Below are positions 1 through 8,837 of a stretch of DNA of 29,024 nucleotides, piece after piece. The translations under genes and the position numbers were made by a program. The stretch covers positions 1 to 29,024 of the forward strand of contig JASDTB010000020.1 of the NCBI GenBank assembly GCA_041441455.1, in the 5' to 3' direction. Origin of the DNA: JAFIHK01 sp041441455. GTDB taxonomy: Bacteria; Bacteroidota; Bacteroidia; Bacteroidales; UBA932. How positions within the stretch are numbered: position 1 is the stretch's first letter; each line of letters begins with the position of its first letter. The notes under the pieces are model-generated. The model saw nothing but the letters and a program-made list of their open reading frames with translations, searched no databases and was not told the DNA's origin.

Positions 1-13
1 TTGTATTGCTGGA

Positions 14-53
14 TAAAAAAAAGAGAGTGACTTACTTTTTAGTCACCCTCTTT
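14..53 (-). terminator. Rho-independent terminator of the exporter/kinase operon
   Basis: Arms at 20-32 and 41-53 pair over 13 bp in the minus-strand RNA, with one G-U pair, around an 8-nt loop. A run of six U (plus-strand A at 14-19) follows directly. The stem overlaps the stop codon of the kinase gene at 32-34. This is a canonical intrinsic terminator and closes the minus-strand operon that begins near 4120. Confidence 0.9.
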
Positions 54-1108
54 ATTTGTGCTCTTGCTCTAACAAGATTATGCTTGAAAATTTCTGGATT
101 GCATCTGTAATATCTGTCACCATCTAAATAATCATCAAGGAACCTTACAGATTGCTCATAAGTAAGCAATAGAGGTCCTTGAGCAATCGTCTTAATCTCT
201 TGCTCCGAAATAAAATTTCGGGTAGAGGCGATAAAACCCTTTACAAAACCTCTGAAGATCTCAATATCCATCGATACTCTAGTTAGGTCTTGGTCATCTT
301 CATCTCCAGTATTTGCGCCACTTCTAATTGCATCTCCTACATCATAACAAATGTATCCAGGCATGATTGTATCAAGATCTATTACACACAAAATATCATT
401 GTTTTCATCTAAAAGAACATTATTAAATTTAGTATCTTGATGCACAACACGAATGGGAAGCATGCCCTCTCTACCCATTTTTACAACTTGAGAATACCGC
501 TCCCTTCGTTCTAATAAAAAGTCAACCTCTTCTTGGACTTCACTTAAGCGTCCTACCCTATCTAACTCTATTTTATTTATAAAATTTTCAATTCTCATTG
601 GAGTGTTGTGAAAGCCAGGCAGAACCTCTATCAGTGATGAGGCATCAAAACCGCTTAGACTCTCATGAAATTTACCAAAGGCTCTCCCCGCAAGCTCTGC
701 CATCGATGAATTTTCCATTCTCTCAAATGACTTCGCATTCGAAATTTTTAAATAGACTCTCCAACATTCACCATTTCTATCTTTGAAATATGAATGTCTC
801 CCCTGATTGTCATAGAAATACTTAATTGTCAACACTCTTCTTGAAACATCTTCCACACCCCGACTTACAAGCTTCACTCTTAGAAAATTAGTTACCTTTT
901 CGATATTACTCATTAACCCATCAACATCTTTGAAAATCGCAGTATTGATCTTTTGCAAAATAAAATCACAAGATTCATTAGCAGAATCTTTAACTGTTTC
1001 AATTAGATAAGTAGTATTAATCAGACCATTGCCTGTCTTTGATATCTCCTTTACACAATATGGATATAGCCATCCGTCGAGGGCAGATCTTAAATCTTCG
1101 GGAATCAT
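32..1108 (-). CDS. NahK-like phosphotransferase (APH fold, probable sugar/N-acetylhexosamine kinase)
   Basis: A cytoplasmic 358-residue kinase of the aminoglycoside phosphotransferase/choline kinase superfamily. The catalytic loop HQDTKFNN (residues 223-230, catalytic Asp225) and the metal-binding IDLDT (243-247), followed by MPG and YDVGDAIR, match the pattern I know from N-acetylhexosamine 1-kinases. Those enzymes make GlcNAc-1-P or GalNAc-1-P in salvage pathways. The length is typical. It is the last gene of a minus-strand operon, 17 bp after the MFS gene, and its stop codon lies inside the terminator. No Shine-Dalgarno is visible, as is usual in Bacteroidetes. The exact sugar cannot be read from sequence; other small-molecule kinases of this fold remain possible. 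Confidence 0.82.
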   Translation of the reverse strand: MIPEDLRSALDGWLYPYCVKEISKTGNGLINTTYLIETVKDSANESCDFILQKINTAIFKDVDGLMSNIEKVTNFLRVKLVSRGVEDVSRRVLTIKYFYDNQGRHSYFKDRNGECWRVYLKISNAKSFERMENSSMAELAGRAFGKFHESLSGFDASSLIEVLPGFHNTPMRIENFINKIELDRVGRLSEVQEEVDFLLERRERYSQVVKMGREGMLPIRVVHQDTKFNNVLLDENNDILCVIDLDTIMPGYICYDVGDAIRSGANTGDEDDQDLTRVSMDIEIFRGFVKGFIASTRNFISEQEIKTIAQGPLLLTYEQSVRFLDDYLDGDRYYRCNPEIFKHNLVRARAQIKRVTKK

Positions 1109-1125
1109 GATGTAAGTAATTAAGT

Positions 1126-2325
1126 TTAGTTAAGTTTTTTGCTCCAGAACCAAATGCCAGCAGATAATGTAACAATTCCGCCGACAGTTAAAGATAGTGA
1201 AATTCCAGTAAATTCTGCCAAAGTGCCTATGATCAGGTTGCCTATAGGTAGCATGCCCATCAATGCCATAGCGTAAAAGCTCATTACCCTTCCTCTCATC
1301 TGCTCATTGGTAGATGTCTGCAAAAGTGTATTTACCGAGGACAACGCCAAAATCATTGATACACCCGCAACAAAAAGGACTGCTGATGAGGCATAGAAAC
1401 TATCTGACAATGATGCAAGGACGATAAAAGTCCCTAATATAATAGTGTTTACACCTATCAATCTTACGAACTTTGTATCTGGCTTACGCGAGGCCATAAA
1501 CAGAGCACCGGCGAGTGCGCCTGCACCTAAAGAAGACATAAGATAACCAAGCGTCTCTGCTCCGCCAGAGAGAACCTCTTTAGCATAAGCAGGGAGGAGA
1601 ACTATGAATGGGAAGCCAGCTAAGCTAAGGATCGCGAGTAGAATGATAAGAGTTCTGATAACTTTGTTCGCAAAAGTATATTTCAGGCCATCCATAAAGC
1701 TTTTGAGGAACGGCTCATCTGATGAGTGCCTCTTCTTTTGCTCGATTTTAACTTGTAACAGAGCATAGATAACAGCAATAAAACTTGCTGCATTCAGAAA
1801 GAAGCAGATACCTTCACCAACAGCAGCGATAGTAACGCCAGCAATAGCAGGGCCAACAAGTCTAGCGGCATTAAAAATAGCAGAGTTAAGTGCAATAGCG
1901 TTGCTTAAATGGTCGGGTTCGTCAATTAAATCAACAACCAATGACTGCCTTGCAGGAGCATCAAACGCACTAATAATTCCAAACAGAAGACTCAATGCAA
2001 CTATGTGCCATACTTGTGCCATATCGGTGAGAGTCAAGACAGCCAAAGCAATAGCTTGAATCATAAACATTATTTGAGCTCCAATCATTATTCTTAGTTT
2101 ATCGTGCTTATCGGTGTAGACACCTGTGAAAGGAGATAAAATAAAAGTTGGAATCTGAGTAGTAAATCCAATCAGACCAAGCAAAAATACGGAATCGGTT
2201 AGTCGATAAACAAGCCAGCTTAAGGCTACATTTTGCATCCAGGACCCAATCAGAGAGACTCCCTGACCAAAGAAATAATACCTGTAATTCCTGGATTTGA
2301 GCGATATAAATACCTTTTCGACCAC
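1126..2325 (-). CDS. MFS transporter, MFS_3 (EntS-like) exporter family
   Basis: A 399-residue inner-membrane protein with about 12 hydrophobic segments. The N-terminus (SLKSRNYRYYFFGQGVSLIG, then W-Q-N-A-L-S-W) is typical of the MFS_3/DUF894 group, which includes enterobactin exporter EntS and multidrug-like exporters. The motif-A loop between TM2 and TM3 is present as GVYTDKHDKLR (about residues 68-78). It lies between the AI-2E-family gene (38 bp upstream) and the kinase gene (17 bp downstream), so it is probably co-transcribed. A TACTTTTG octamer at 2356-2349 resembles a Bacteroidetes -7 box just upstream, but I found no -33 partner. The substrate is unknown. Confidence 0.85.
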   Translation of the reverse strand: MVEKVFISLKSRNYRYYFFGQGVSLIGSWMQNVALSWLVYRLTDSVFLLGLIGFTTQIPTFILSPFTGVYTDKHDKLRIMIGAQIMFMIQAIALAVLTLTDMAQVWHIVALSLLFGIISAFDAPARQSLVVDLIDEPDHLSNAIALNSAIFNAARLVGPAIAGVTIAAVGEGICFFLNAASFIAVIYALLQVKIEQKKRHSSDEPFLKSFMDGLKYTFANKVIRTLIILLAILSLAGFPFIVLLPAYAKEVLSGGAETLGYLMSSLGAGALAGALFMASRKPDTKFVRLIGVNTIILGTFIVLASLSDSFYASSAVLFVAGVSMILALSSVNTLLQTSTNEQMRGRVMSFYAMALMGMLPIGNLIIGTLAEFTGISLSLTVGGIVTLSAGIWFWSKKLN

Positions 2326-2363
2326 GCTTCTTTTAAAATTGACAGCTGCAAAAGTAAAAAAAA

Positions 2364-3455
2364 CTATAGATCTTTAGTTAATATTTTAACAACAGGATTA
2401 TTTGGATAAAACTCTTTCGCAATAATTTTTAAAATCGTGTACATTGGAATTGCGACTATCATTCCTGTAATGCCAAACAACATACCTCCTGCTAATACAA
2501 CCATGAAAATTTCAAGAGGGTGTGATTTGACGCTATTTGAAAAGATTAAGGGAGATGTAACGTTATTGTCAATAACCTGCGCGATTGTATAACCTATAGC
2601 AACATATAAAGTTGTTGAAAACATCTCTCCTTGCATTTCGGGAGATAACATTCCCAGCATTGTCAAAACAATAACCATAACCATGGCGATTAAAGGTCCT
2701 ATATATGGAATAATGTTAAGCAATGCGGTAATAAATGCTATAATGAATGCATTTTGAACTCCAAATATTAGAAGAACAACAAGGTATATGACGAACAGAA
2801 TTGATATCTGACAAATAAGACCTAGGAAATATCTTCCTAATAGATGGTTAATCTTGTCAATGGAGTTAAGAATCTTCTCCTCTTGACTATCAGGAATTGC
2901 CCTTTTCAAGATTGTCGTGAACATCTTCTTATCTTTCAGGAAAAAGAAGGTGATAAATAGAACAGATGCAACACCCATTCCCAATCCGCTAATAACTCCT
3001 AAAATGCTATTTACAATAGCTGGGATAAAATTAAAATCAAGTTTAGAGGTAATATTAGCCTCTGAAATAACTTTTTGAAGATTAATTCCATAAGATTCGA
3101 AGAATGAGTTGACATATCCAAAAAGTGTAACGGTTTTTTGTTCGAGTGCTGCCGTATCTAGGATTGAGAGATTTTGACCTTGAGTGATTATTAAAGGGAC
3201 GAAAAGAGTAATAAATCCAGCAAACAATAATACAAATAGTAAAAGAGTTGATAGCACTGCGAGGATATTTGGAAACTTCAAACGAGTTTTCAAAAAATCA
3301 ACAATTGGTAATGCTATCATACTTACGACAAGCGATACTAACAAGTAAATAATTAACAATCTGACTTCATAAAGCAGATATCCGCCAATTGTTATTGCAG
3401 CCATTACTCCGACTGCCTTCAAGATACCTTTTGATATACTATTATAATCCTGCAT
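2364..3455 (-). CDS. AI-2E family transporter (TqsA/PerM-like permease)
   Basis: A 363-residue inner-membrane permease of the AI-2E/UPF0118 family. Two hydrophobic hairpins lie at the N-terminus. A soluble stretch at about residues 95-150 is followed by the family core: NIIPYIGPLIAM, then Q-V-I-D-N-N with SHPLEIFMVVLAGG, and G-I-T-G-M-I-V-A-I-P near the end. Family members have been linked to autoinducer-2 export and Na+/H+ antiport; which applies here cannot be decided. The gene starts 11 bp after the LysE-type gene and sits 38 bp ahead of the MFS gene, within one run of transport genes. Confidence 0.9.
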   Translation of the reverse strand: MQDYNSISKGILKAVGVMAAITIGGYLLYEVRLLIIYLLVSLVVSMIALPIVDFLKTRLKFPNILAVLSTLLLFVLLFAGFITLFVPLIITQGQNLSILDTAALEQKTVTLFGYVNSFFESYGINLQKVISEANITSKLDFNFIPAIVNSILGVISGLGMGVASVLFITFFFLKDKKMFTTILKRAIPDSQEEKILNSIDKINHLLGRYFLGLICQISILFVIYLVVLLIFGVQNAFIIAFITALLNIIPYIGPLIAMVMVIVLTMLGMLSPEMQGEMFSTTLYVAIGYTIAQVIDNNVTSPLIFSNSVKSHPLEIFMVVLAGGMLFGITGMIVAIPMYTILKIIAKEFYPNNPVVKILTKDL

Positions 3456-3466
3456 AATATTTACAA

Positions 3467-4120
3467 TTATAATTCTGATAACGCCAGTTTAATTCCAACT
3501 AAAATAAAGAATCCTCCGATAACTTTATTAATTACAGATTGATACCTCATAAAAATTGCCCGCACTTTCGGATTAGAGACCACGTAAGCAACAAACGAAA
3601 ACCACAACATAGTATTTACAATCATCAAAATACTAATAAATAGTAAAATCGGGGCAGGTGTTGATGGAGAGATCACAAGTGTGAAAAGACTTAAAAAGAA
3701 TAGGGTTGCTTTTGGATTTAGTACGTTTGTAATAAAACCTGTCCGAAACGCCTTCATATCTGTCAAACGGTCATCTTTTGTTATCTCTCTGTTTTCATTA
3801 GAAAAACCTAAGCCAGAGCCATCGGAACTCTTCGCAACAATAGATTTGTACCCCACGTAGATTAAATATGCTGCACCTAGATATTTTAAAAGGCTAAAGA
3901 TTATAATTGACTGAGAAATTATCAAAGCAAGACCTGCAACACAATAAATAATATGAACAGAGAGACCAGTTCCAATTCCTATTGCGGTGAAAATTCCCTC
4001 TCTACGTCCATGGGATAAAGAGTTTTTTACTACCATTATAAAATCGGGACCAGGGCTAACGACTGCAAATAGGTGAGCTATTGCAACAGTCCATATCATG
4101 ATAATGAAATCTTCAAACAT
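3467..4120 (-). CDS. LysE/RhtB family amino-acid exporter
   Basis: A 217-residue inner-membrane exporter of the LysE/RhtB superfamily, which moves amino acids or derivatives out of the cell. About six hydrophobic segments are visible. The signature SPGPDF (TM1 end) is followed by S-H-G-R-R-E-G and GIGTGL, and NPKATLFFLSLF lies mid-protein. The open frame extends to 4144, but those eight extra codons lie inside the terminator hairpin of the upstream operon. I therefore place the start at the ATG of MFEDF (4118-4120), directly after the U-tract. No SD is visible. A -7-like TAACTTTG at 4153-4146 in the hairpin loop could give a very short leader, but no -33 box was found. Confidence 0.87.
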   Translation of the reverse strand: MFEDFIIMIWTVAIAHLFAVVSPGPDFIMVVKNSLSHGRREGIFTAIGIGTGLSVHIIYCVAGLALIISQSIIIFSLLKYLGAAYLIYVGYKSIVAKSSDGSGLGFSNENREITKDDRLTDMKAFRTGFITNVLNPKATLFFLSLFTLVISPSTPAPILLFISILMIVNTMLWFSFVAYVVSNPKVRAIFMRYQSVINKVIGGFFILVGIKLALSEL

Positions 4121-4168
4121 AAAAAATCCGGGAATTACTAACACTCAAAGTTAGTATTTTCCCGGATT
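4121..4168 (-). terminator. Terminator of the nuclease/TonB operon, abutting the LysE start codon
   Basis: Plus-strand arms at 4125-4142 and 4150-4168 form a long near-perfect hairpin (AATCCGGGAA and ACTAAC blocks pair) around the loop ACTCAAA. On the minus strand it is followed by six U (4121-4126), and then immediately by the LysE-family ATG. It ends the five-gene operon 12700-4192. Confidence 0.88.
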
Positions 4169-4191
4169 AATCTATTTAAGATTAGTAATTA

Positions 4192-5019
4192 CTATTGCAC
4201 TGTTGGAATTTGTAAAGGCTTAACACCATCAAGAGATAGCAATACTAGTTGATATGTAGTACCAAATTTTGTAAAGACACCTGTAACATCTGCATAAGTA
4301 TTTAGAGCAGGAACTGGTTCAGATGCAAATTTTGCGTACCCGCTTGTGCGTACTACAACATTCACACTTCCTCCAACTTGGAAAGTATGCTCACCATATG
4401 CAGCTTCGCTGTTAGCAGTTGCTTTCTTTGCCCATGTTGTCATGTTCTGTCTAGTATACTTTGCATTCTTTAAAGTAACGATCGTTCCTAAAAGATCATC
4501 ATTTACTTGAGATGCAGTAGTAATGTTTAATGGCGTAACTTTAGAACCAAGAACACCTCTAAAGATTGTCTCTTTAATTCTTAGGTCTGTATCAATATAT
4601 GAAGTCTCATACTTTGGATCTGTAGATCTTTCACCTAATTGAACCATTCCACCATATGTACCTAAAAATAGGTGCTTTGCCTTAATGAAGATAGTTTGTC
4701 CCTCTTTATATTCGTTGTAAAGAGTAGTTTTGCCAATCTTAATCTCTATTCCACCAGTCTGATCTTGAATGTAAAAAGAGCGGTAGAAATTTCCTTGTTC
4801 ATCGGAACTTACAACCTTTCCTCCAATAACGATATCATCTCTGATTTCAAGAGGACCACCTGTGTACATAGCCTTAAAAGCCTTAATAGTAGTTGTAGTC
4901 TGCATATTTACAGGAGAGAATTGATATGGTTCATCAAATTTCTCTGTACAAGCTGTAAAGAACAAACCAGCAATCACCGCAAGACCTGATATGATATATT
5001 TTCTTGTTTTCATTTTCAT
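4192..5019 (-). CDS. DUF5689 domain lipoprotein
   Basis: A 275-residue predicted lipoprotein. The signal peptide ends in LFFTAC with lipidated Cys24, followed by TEKFDE, an acidic stretch of the kind seen in surface-exported Bacteroidetes lipoproteins. The mature part is beta-rich and fits the OB-fold-like DUF5689 family, with features such as IGGKVVSSDEQGNFYRSFYIQDQ (split here as IGGKVVSSDEQGN / FYRSFYIQD) and GLEIKIG-like strands at about residues 65-95. It is the last gene of the nuclease operon, 21 bp after the TonB receptor, so a role as a surface accessory or nucleic-acid-binding partner of the receptor is likely but inferred. DUF5689 has no assigned biochemical activity that I know of. 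Confidence 0.85.
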   Translation of the reverse strand: MKMKTRKYIISGLAVIAGLFFTACTEKFDEPYQFSPVNMQTTTTIKAFKAMYTGGPLEIRDDIVIGGKVVSSDEQGNFYRSFYIQDQTGGIEIKIGKTTLYNEYKEGQTIFIKAKHLFLGTYGGMVQLGERSTDPKYETSYIDTDLRIKETIFRGVLGSKVTPLNITTASQVNDDLLGTIVTLKNAKYTRQNMTTWAKKATANSEAAYGEHTFQVGGSVNVVVRTSGYAKFASEPVPALNTYADVTGVFTKFGTTYQLVLLSLDGVKPLQIPTVQ

Positions 5020-5040
5020 TTTGTTTTAAGGATTATACTA

Positions 5041-7773
5041 TCAGAAACGGAAATACAAGTTGAAATAATATGTTGTTCCAAACATATAGAAGTACTTGGA
5101 ATCAAATCTTCCGTAGCTCATTGCATTACCCGAAGCATCTTCGTTCACTTTCAGTCTCATTTGCTCATAACCTCCAGTTTTAATATCTCTATTATTCAGA
5201 AGGTTTTTAACTTCTAGACTGAAGCCTAGGTTGTATTTTCTATTAATCTGCCAAGATTTACCAACATTGGCACTAAGAGTAAATGTATTGTTGAATCTCT
5301 CTTGACGAGCTAAATCTTGACTTTGCTCATAAGTAAGACCTTTATGTGCGAAATCTGTTCTGTAAAGAGGATTCATATCTAAATACATTGCATCATAGTA
5401 ATTAAGATCAACTCCTAAGAACAAGTAGTTTTGCGATCTGTAGTTAAGACCAATGTTAGCAGCTGTTTGAGGAGTTCCTGCAATCTTAAAATTCTTCCAA
5501 TACACTTTCTCGTTTTGCAACAAGATAGCATCACTATTATCTAATGTCTGAGTAACGTTTGGATTAGAAGAGTAGATGTAGTAACCATAGTTGAATGCAC
5601 CATTTAAAGTAAGACCTTTGTAAATTGGTGCAGACAAACCAAACTCAACTCCAGTGTTAATTTGATCGATACCACTCATTGCAAAGTTGGTATAAGCTCT
5701 GCTAATATCATCATAGAAACTAATCAATTTTGTTTGGTCTTTAATCTGAGTGTAGAATCCAGTAACTCTCATTTTCAAGTATGGAAGTCTTACCGAATAG
5801 TTAAGATCTGCAGTCATTGTCTTCTCAGTAGTCAAATTAGGAACAACACTATTTCTAGTTCTTGGGGAGATAAACGCCTCTTGGAAATATGGGGCAGCTT
5901 GAACGATTGCAACATTAGCATAGACATTATTATGTCCGTCAATCTTATAGTTCAAACCAGCTTTAGCAGTGTAAGTCCAGAATTTTAATTTTTCTGAATT
6001 GCCATAAGAGTTTGTAGGGAATAGACCTTTAAGATACATACCCTCTCTCCAGAACATAGAGAAACCTCCATCAACTGCAGCATAAGCATCAAATCTCTTA
6101 CCGCTATAGTTTTCTGCAATCCAAACTTTGTAATTTTGAACATGACCTTTATAGTTGTAGCCATATTTATCACCCTTACCAATGATTCTATCTGGGAAGT
6201 TCAAGTCATTTTGAATAATGTCATGATTGCCATAATCTCTTTCAGCAAACTTGTCGATATCAACCCAATATTGACCACCAAGCAGATCTTTCATCTTTTT
6301 GTAATGATCAGTAATATTCCAACGCATATCTGCTCCAAAAGTTAACTTGTGGAAATCATTGATTCTAAGCGAACCCTGTATTTTTGCCAAAAGATCTTTT
6401 TGGTCGATATGTCTCTCTTCAATTACATATTGCGATCTAGCTTTTCCCGATTGACCTTGTCTGTTTTCGTAGTTAATCTGATACATTCTGTCCCAGTCAA
6501 TTTGACGAATCTTCCAGTCTGTTAACCATCCCTCTTTGATATATTCAGCTTTATAAGGATCATTAGGATAGTAGCTTGGAAGGTTTCTGTAATAGTCAGG
6601 TCTTGGATCTGGTGCATCATACCAATCAAGTGCAGAATAACCATTGCTACCGAATCTGTAGGCAACTGATGCATTAAGATTAAGTCCCTTTTCAGGTTCA
6701 AAATAGTAGTTGATCATTGCTACTGGTTCGTGGCTGTTACGTACACGTGCATTACGTTTTTTATCACCTTGGAAACCCCAGTTAGGATTGTAGTAGTTGC
6801 TTTCAACTAAGTCATAAACCTCTTGAGTAGAAGCACCTTGCACCCCTCTTTCTGTTGGAGAACCAAAGAAAGTAAATGCAAGTCTGTGATCTTGAGCAAA
6901 TCTTTTCTCAACCGAAGCGAAGTAAGAAAAAGCATTATAGTATAAACCATTAACCCAATCATTACCACCTTGTCTAGTTGATGCTGAGAATGCATACGAC
7001 CATCCTTTGTCGTTTTCGCCCGAAGCATATGTTGCCATAAGTCTTAGACGATATTGACCACTTGCATTAACTGCACTAAATCTGTATCCTTTACGCATCT
7101 TAGATGCTCTGGCATTAATATTAGTAGTTCCATTGAATCCACCAAGTCCATAGTCAGATAACGCAACTCCAGTAGTAACCTCTTGATCACGCGTAGCTTC
7201 ATTCAAACCACCCCACAAAGACCAAGGAGTATACCCATTAAGAGCATCATTCATATAAACACCATTAAGGTAAACAGCAGAAGTACTGTTATCATATCCC
7301 CTGTTTCTGAATCTAACTTCGCCAAATTTATATCCAGCAATGTTTTCGAAAACATCTTTCGACGCAGAGAGCAGAACAGGCATAGATTGGACATCACTTG
7401 CAGATTCTGTATCGAACTCACTTAAAGAAAATTCGTCAGCCTTTTCTACTACAAATTCAGACACTAAAGTTATGAAATTTAGATCTTTTAAGTAGTTCTC
7501 AACCTTAACACTCAAATTAAGTGTTTGAAAATCGGCTGCCTCTACAATCATCTGATATGTTCCTAAAGGAATATCTGTTATTTCGAATTCACCTTTTTGA
7601 GATGTAACCACAATTCTCTCCTTATCGGCTTTCAAAGTAACTTTTGCACCTTGCACCGGAGCTCTTCCGATTCTCGACACAACTGTTCCCTTAATACCAT
7701 TAAGCTGTGATTTTGCTGTTAAAGGCAAAACCGACAGAAAGGCCATTATTAGTAGAATTATTTTGTTTTTCAT
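5041..7773 (-). CDS. TonB-dependent outer-membrane receptor with CarboxypepD_reg-like domain
   Basis: A 910-residue outer-membrane active transporter. In order: a signal peptide (1-22, LPLTAKS), a carboxypeptidase-regulatory-like domain (about 25-110, GIKGTVVSRIGRAPVQGAKV), a plug (about 130-240, FRNRGYDNSTSAVYLNGV and GFNGTTNINARAS) and a beta-barrel ending in aromatic FNLYFRF. The barrel has many aromatic-rich strands. No SusD-like partner is encoded. Two nuclease genes and two DUF5689 lipoprotein genes surround it at 11-21 bp spacing, so the likely cargo is oligonucleotides, nucleotides or nucleosides released at the cell surface, taken up with energy from TonB/ExbBD. The substrate is inference from context. 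Confidence 0.9.
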   Translation of the reverse strand: MKNKIILLIMAFLSVLPLTAKSQLNGIKGTVVSRIGRAPVQGAKVTLKADKERIVVTSQKGEFEITDIPLGTYQMIVEAADFQTLNLSVKVENYLKDLNFITLVSEFVVEKADEFSLSEFDTESASDVQSMPVLLSASKDVFENIAGYKFGEVRFRNRGYDNSTSAVYLNGVYMNDALNGYTPWSLWGGLNEATRDQEVTTGVALSDYGLGGFNGTTNINARASKMRKGYRFSAVNASGQYRLRLMATYASGENDKGWSYAFSASTRQGGNDWVNGLYYNAFSYFASVEKRFAQDHRLAFTFFGSPTERGVQGASTQEVYDLVESNYYNPNWGFQGDKKRNARVRNSHEPVAMINYYFEPEKGLNLNASVAYRFGSNGYSALDWYDAPDPRPDYYRNLPSYYPNDPYKAEYIKEGWLTDWKIRQIDWDRMYQINYENRQGQSGKARSQYVIEERHIDQKDLLAKIQGSLRINDFHKLTFGADMRWNITDHYKKMKDLLGGQYWVDIDKFAERDYGNHDIIQNDLNFPDRIIGKGDKYGYNYKGHVQNYKVWIAENYSGKRFDAYAAVDGGFSMFWREGMYLKGLFPTNSYGNSEKLKFWTYTAKAGLNYKIDGHNNVYANVAIVQAAPYFQEAFISPRTRNSVVPNLTTEKTMTADLNYSVRLPYLKMRVTGFYTQIKDQTKLISFYDDISRAYTNFAMSGIDQINTGVEFGLSAPIYKGLTLNGAFNYGYYIYSSNPNVTQTLDNSDAILLQNEKVYWKNFKIAGTPQTAANIGLNYRSQNYLFLGVDLNYYDAMYLDMNPLYRTDFAHKGLTYEQSQDLARQERFNNTFTLSANVGKSWQINRKYNLGFSLEVKNLLNNRDIKTGGYEQMRLKVNEDASGNAMSYGRFDSKYFYMFGTTYYFNLYFRF

Positions 7774-7785
7774 CCGTTTATGTTT

Positions 7786-8826
7786 TTATTTTAAATATAT
7801 AAATACCGGAAAGTGGTCGCTATATCCACCTTGGAAACTTGTACCAACATAGGTGCGGAACGGATAATTTTTAAATTGTCCACTTTGCTGACGCAAGAAT
7901 GGTTTGTCAAAAATGTATCCCATATACTTGTAAGAATCCGACTTATAAAGTTTTATCTTGCCGGTTCTGCTATTTAACAGATTTTCATTTACAATTATAT
8001 TATCAAACAGATTCCAAGCATCTTGATATGCAAGAGTTCCATAGCCCGATTTAAACAACTCGTAGAACGGGTTGAAAAGATCGCTTTCCGTAACCTCTTT
8101 TGCTTTTCCTTTTGCGCCAAGAGTAATATTGATACTCTTATCAATAGGATCATCATTGAGGTCACCCATTATTATAATCTTAGTTGAAGGATTAATTTTA
8201 GTTACCGAATCGACAGCGTTTCTAACTGTCTGAGCAGCACCAACCCTTCTTGCTTCCGATTCAAATTGACCGCCTCTGCGCGATGGCCAGTGGCAAACAA
8301 ATACATGGAATAACTCGTCTTCGATTGTTCCCCATACCATAAGAATATCTCTAGTCTTAAAATCAGGGAGACCTTCTACTACAGTACGAATTGGTTTACT
8401 TCCAATATATTTAAATTGATCTGGGCGATAAAAAAGGGCAACATCGACACCTCTTGCCTCTGGAGAATCATAATGTACTATCTGATAGTTCGCCTTTTGA
8501 AGACTCTTGGCAGCCACAACATCTTCTAGAACATTTCTATTCTCTATCTCAGCAACTCCAATTATTGTAGGGTACGATTTTGCGGCACTAGCAATACCAT
8601 AGAAAACTTGCTCCAAATTGGAGATTTTCTTCCAGTATTTTGCACTATTCCACTTATTAACCCCATCAGGAGTAAACTCCTCATCATAAACATTCGGAGT
8701 TTTTAGCGTGTCAAAGAGGTTTTCCACATTGTAGAATACTACAGGATATTTTCTCTCTTGTCCCTGTAAAGAGAGACAACAAAGAGAGAAGATCACTAAA
8801 GCAGAAATATATAATACTCTTTTCAT
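7786..8826 (-). CDS. Secreted endonuclease/exonuclease/phosphatase-fold nuclease
   Basis: A 346-residue protein of the EEP (DNase I/exonuclease III-like) superfamily. A signal peptide covers about residues 1-23. The active-site landmarks are present: FYNVENLFDT (31-40), metal-ligand Glu in VAEIENRN (Glu93), CHWPSRRGG, GDLNDDP (mid-protein) and the terminal SDHFPV (336-341). All catalytic residues are therefore retained and the enzyme is probably active, as a nuclease or a phosphodiesterase/phosphatase. It lies between the NUC1 endonuclease (11 bp) and the TonB receptor (12 bp), which suggests it trims nucleic-acid fragments in the periplasm or at the surface before or during import. Confidence 0.88.
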   Translation of the reverse strand: MKRVLYISALVIFSLCCLSLQGQERKYPVVFYNVENLFDTLKTPNVYDEEFTPDGVNKWNSAKYWKKISNLEQVFYGIASAAKSYPTIIGVAEIENRNVLEDVVAAKSLQKANYQIVHYDSPEARGVDVALFYRPDQFKYIGSKPIRTVVEGLPDFKTRDILMVWGTIEDELFHVFVCHWPSRRGGQFESEARRVGAAQTVRNAVDSVTKINPSTKIIIMGDLNDDPIDKSINITLGAKGKAKEVTESDLFNPFYELFKSGYGTLAYQDAWNLFDNIIVNENLLNSRTGKIKLYKSDSYKYMGYIFDKPFLRQQSGQFKNYPFRTYVGTSFQGGYSDHFPVFIYLK

Positions 8827-8837
8827 AACATCTTAAA

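Noticed and set aside
598..786. Plus-strand open frames inside minus-strand genes, such as this one and those at 4672-4989, 5662-5988, 11574-11906 and 20427-20933
   Set aside because: They lie opposite well-supported genes, show no family features and have compositions expected of antisense frames.
4121..4144. An eight-codon longer start for the LysE-family gene (MLVIPGFF)
   Set aside because: These codons lie inside the terminator hairpin and U-tract of the upstream operon, and family members start with a sequence like MFEDF or later.
5041..7773. Calling the receptor SusC with a SusD partner
   Set aside because: No SusD-like gene lies in the operon and the neighbours encode nucleases, so I kept the general TonB-receptor call.
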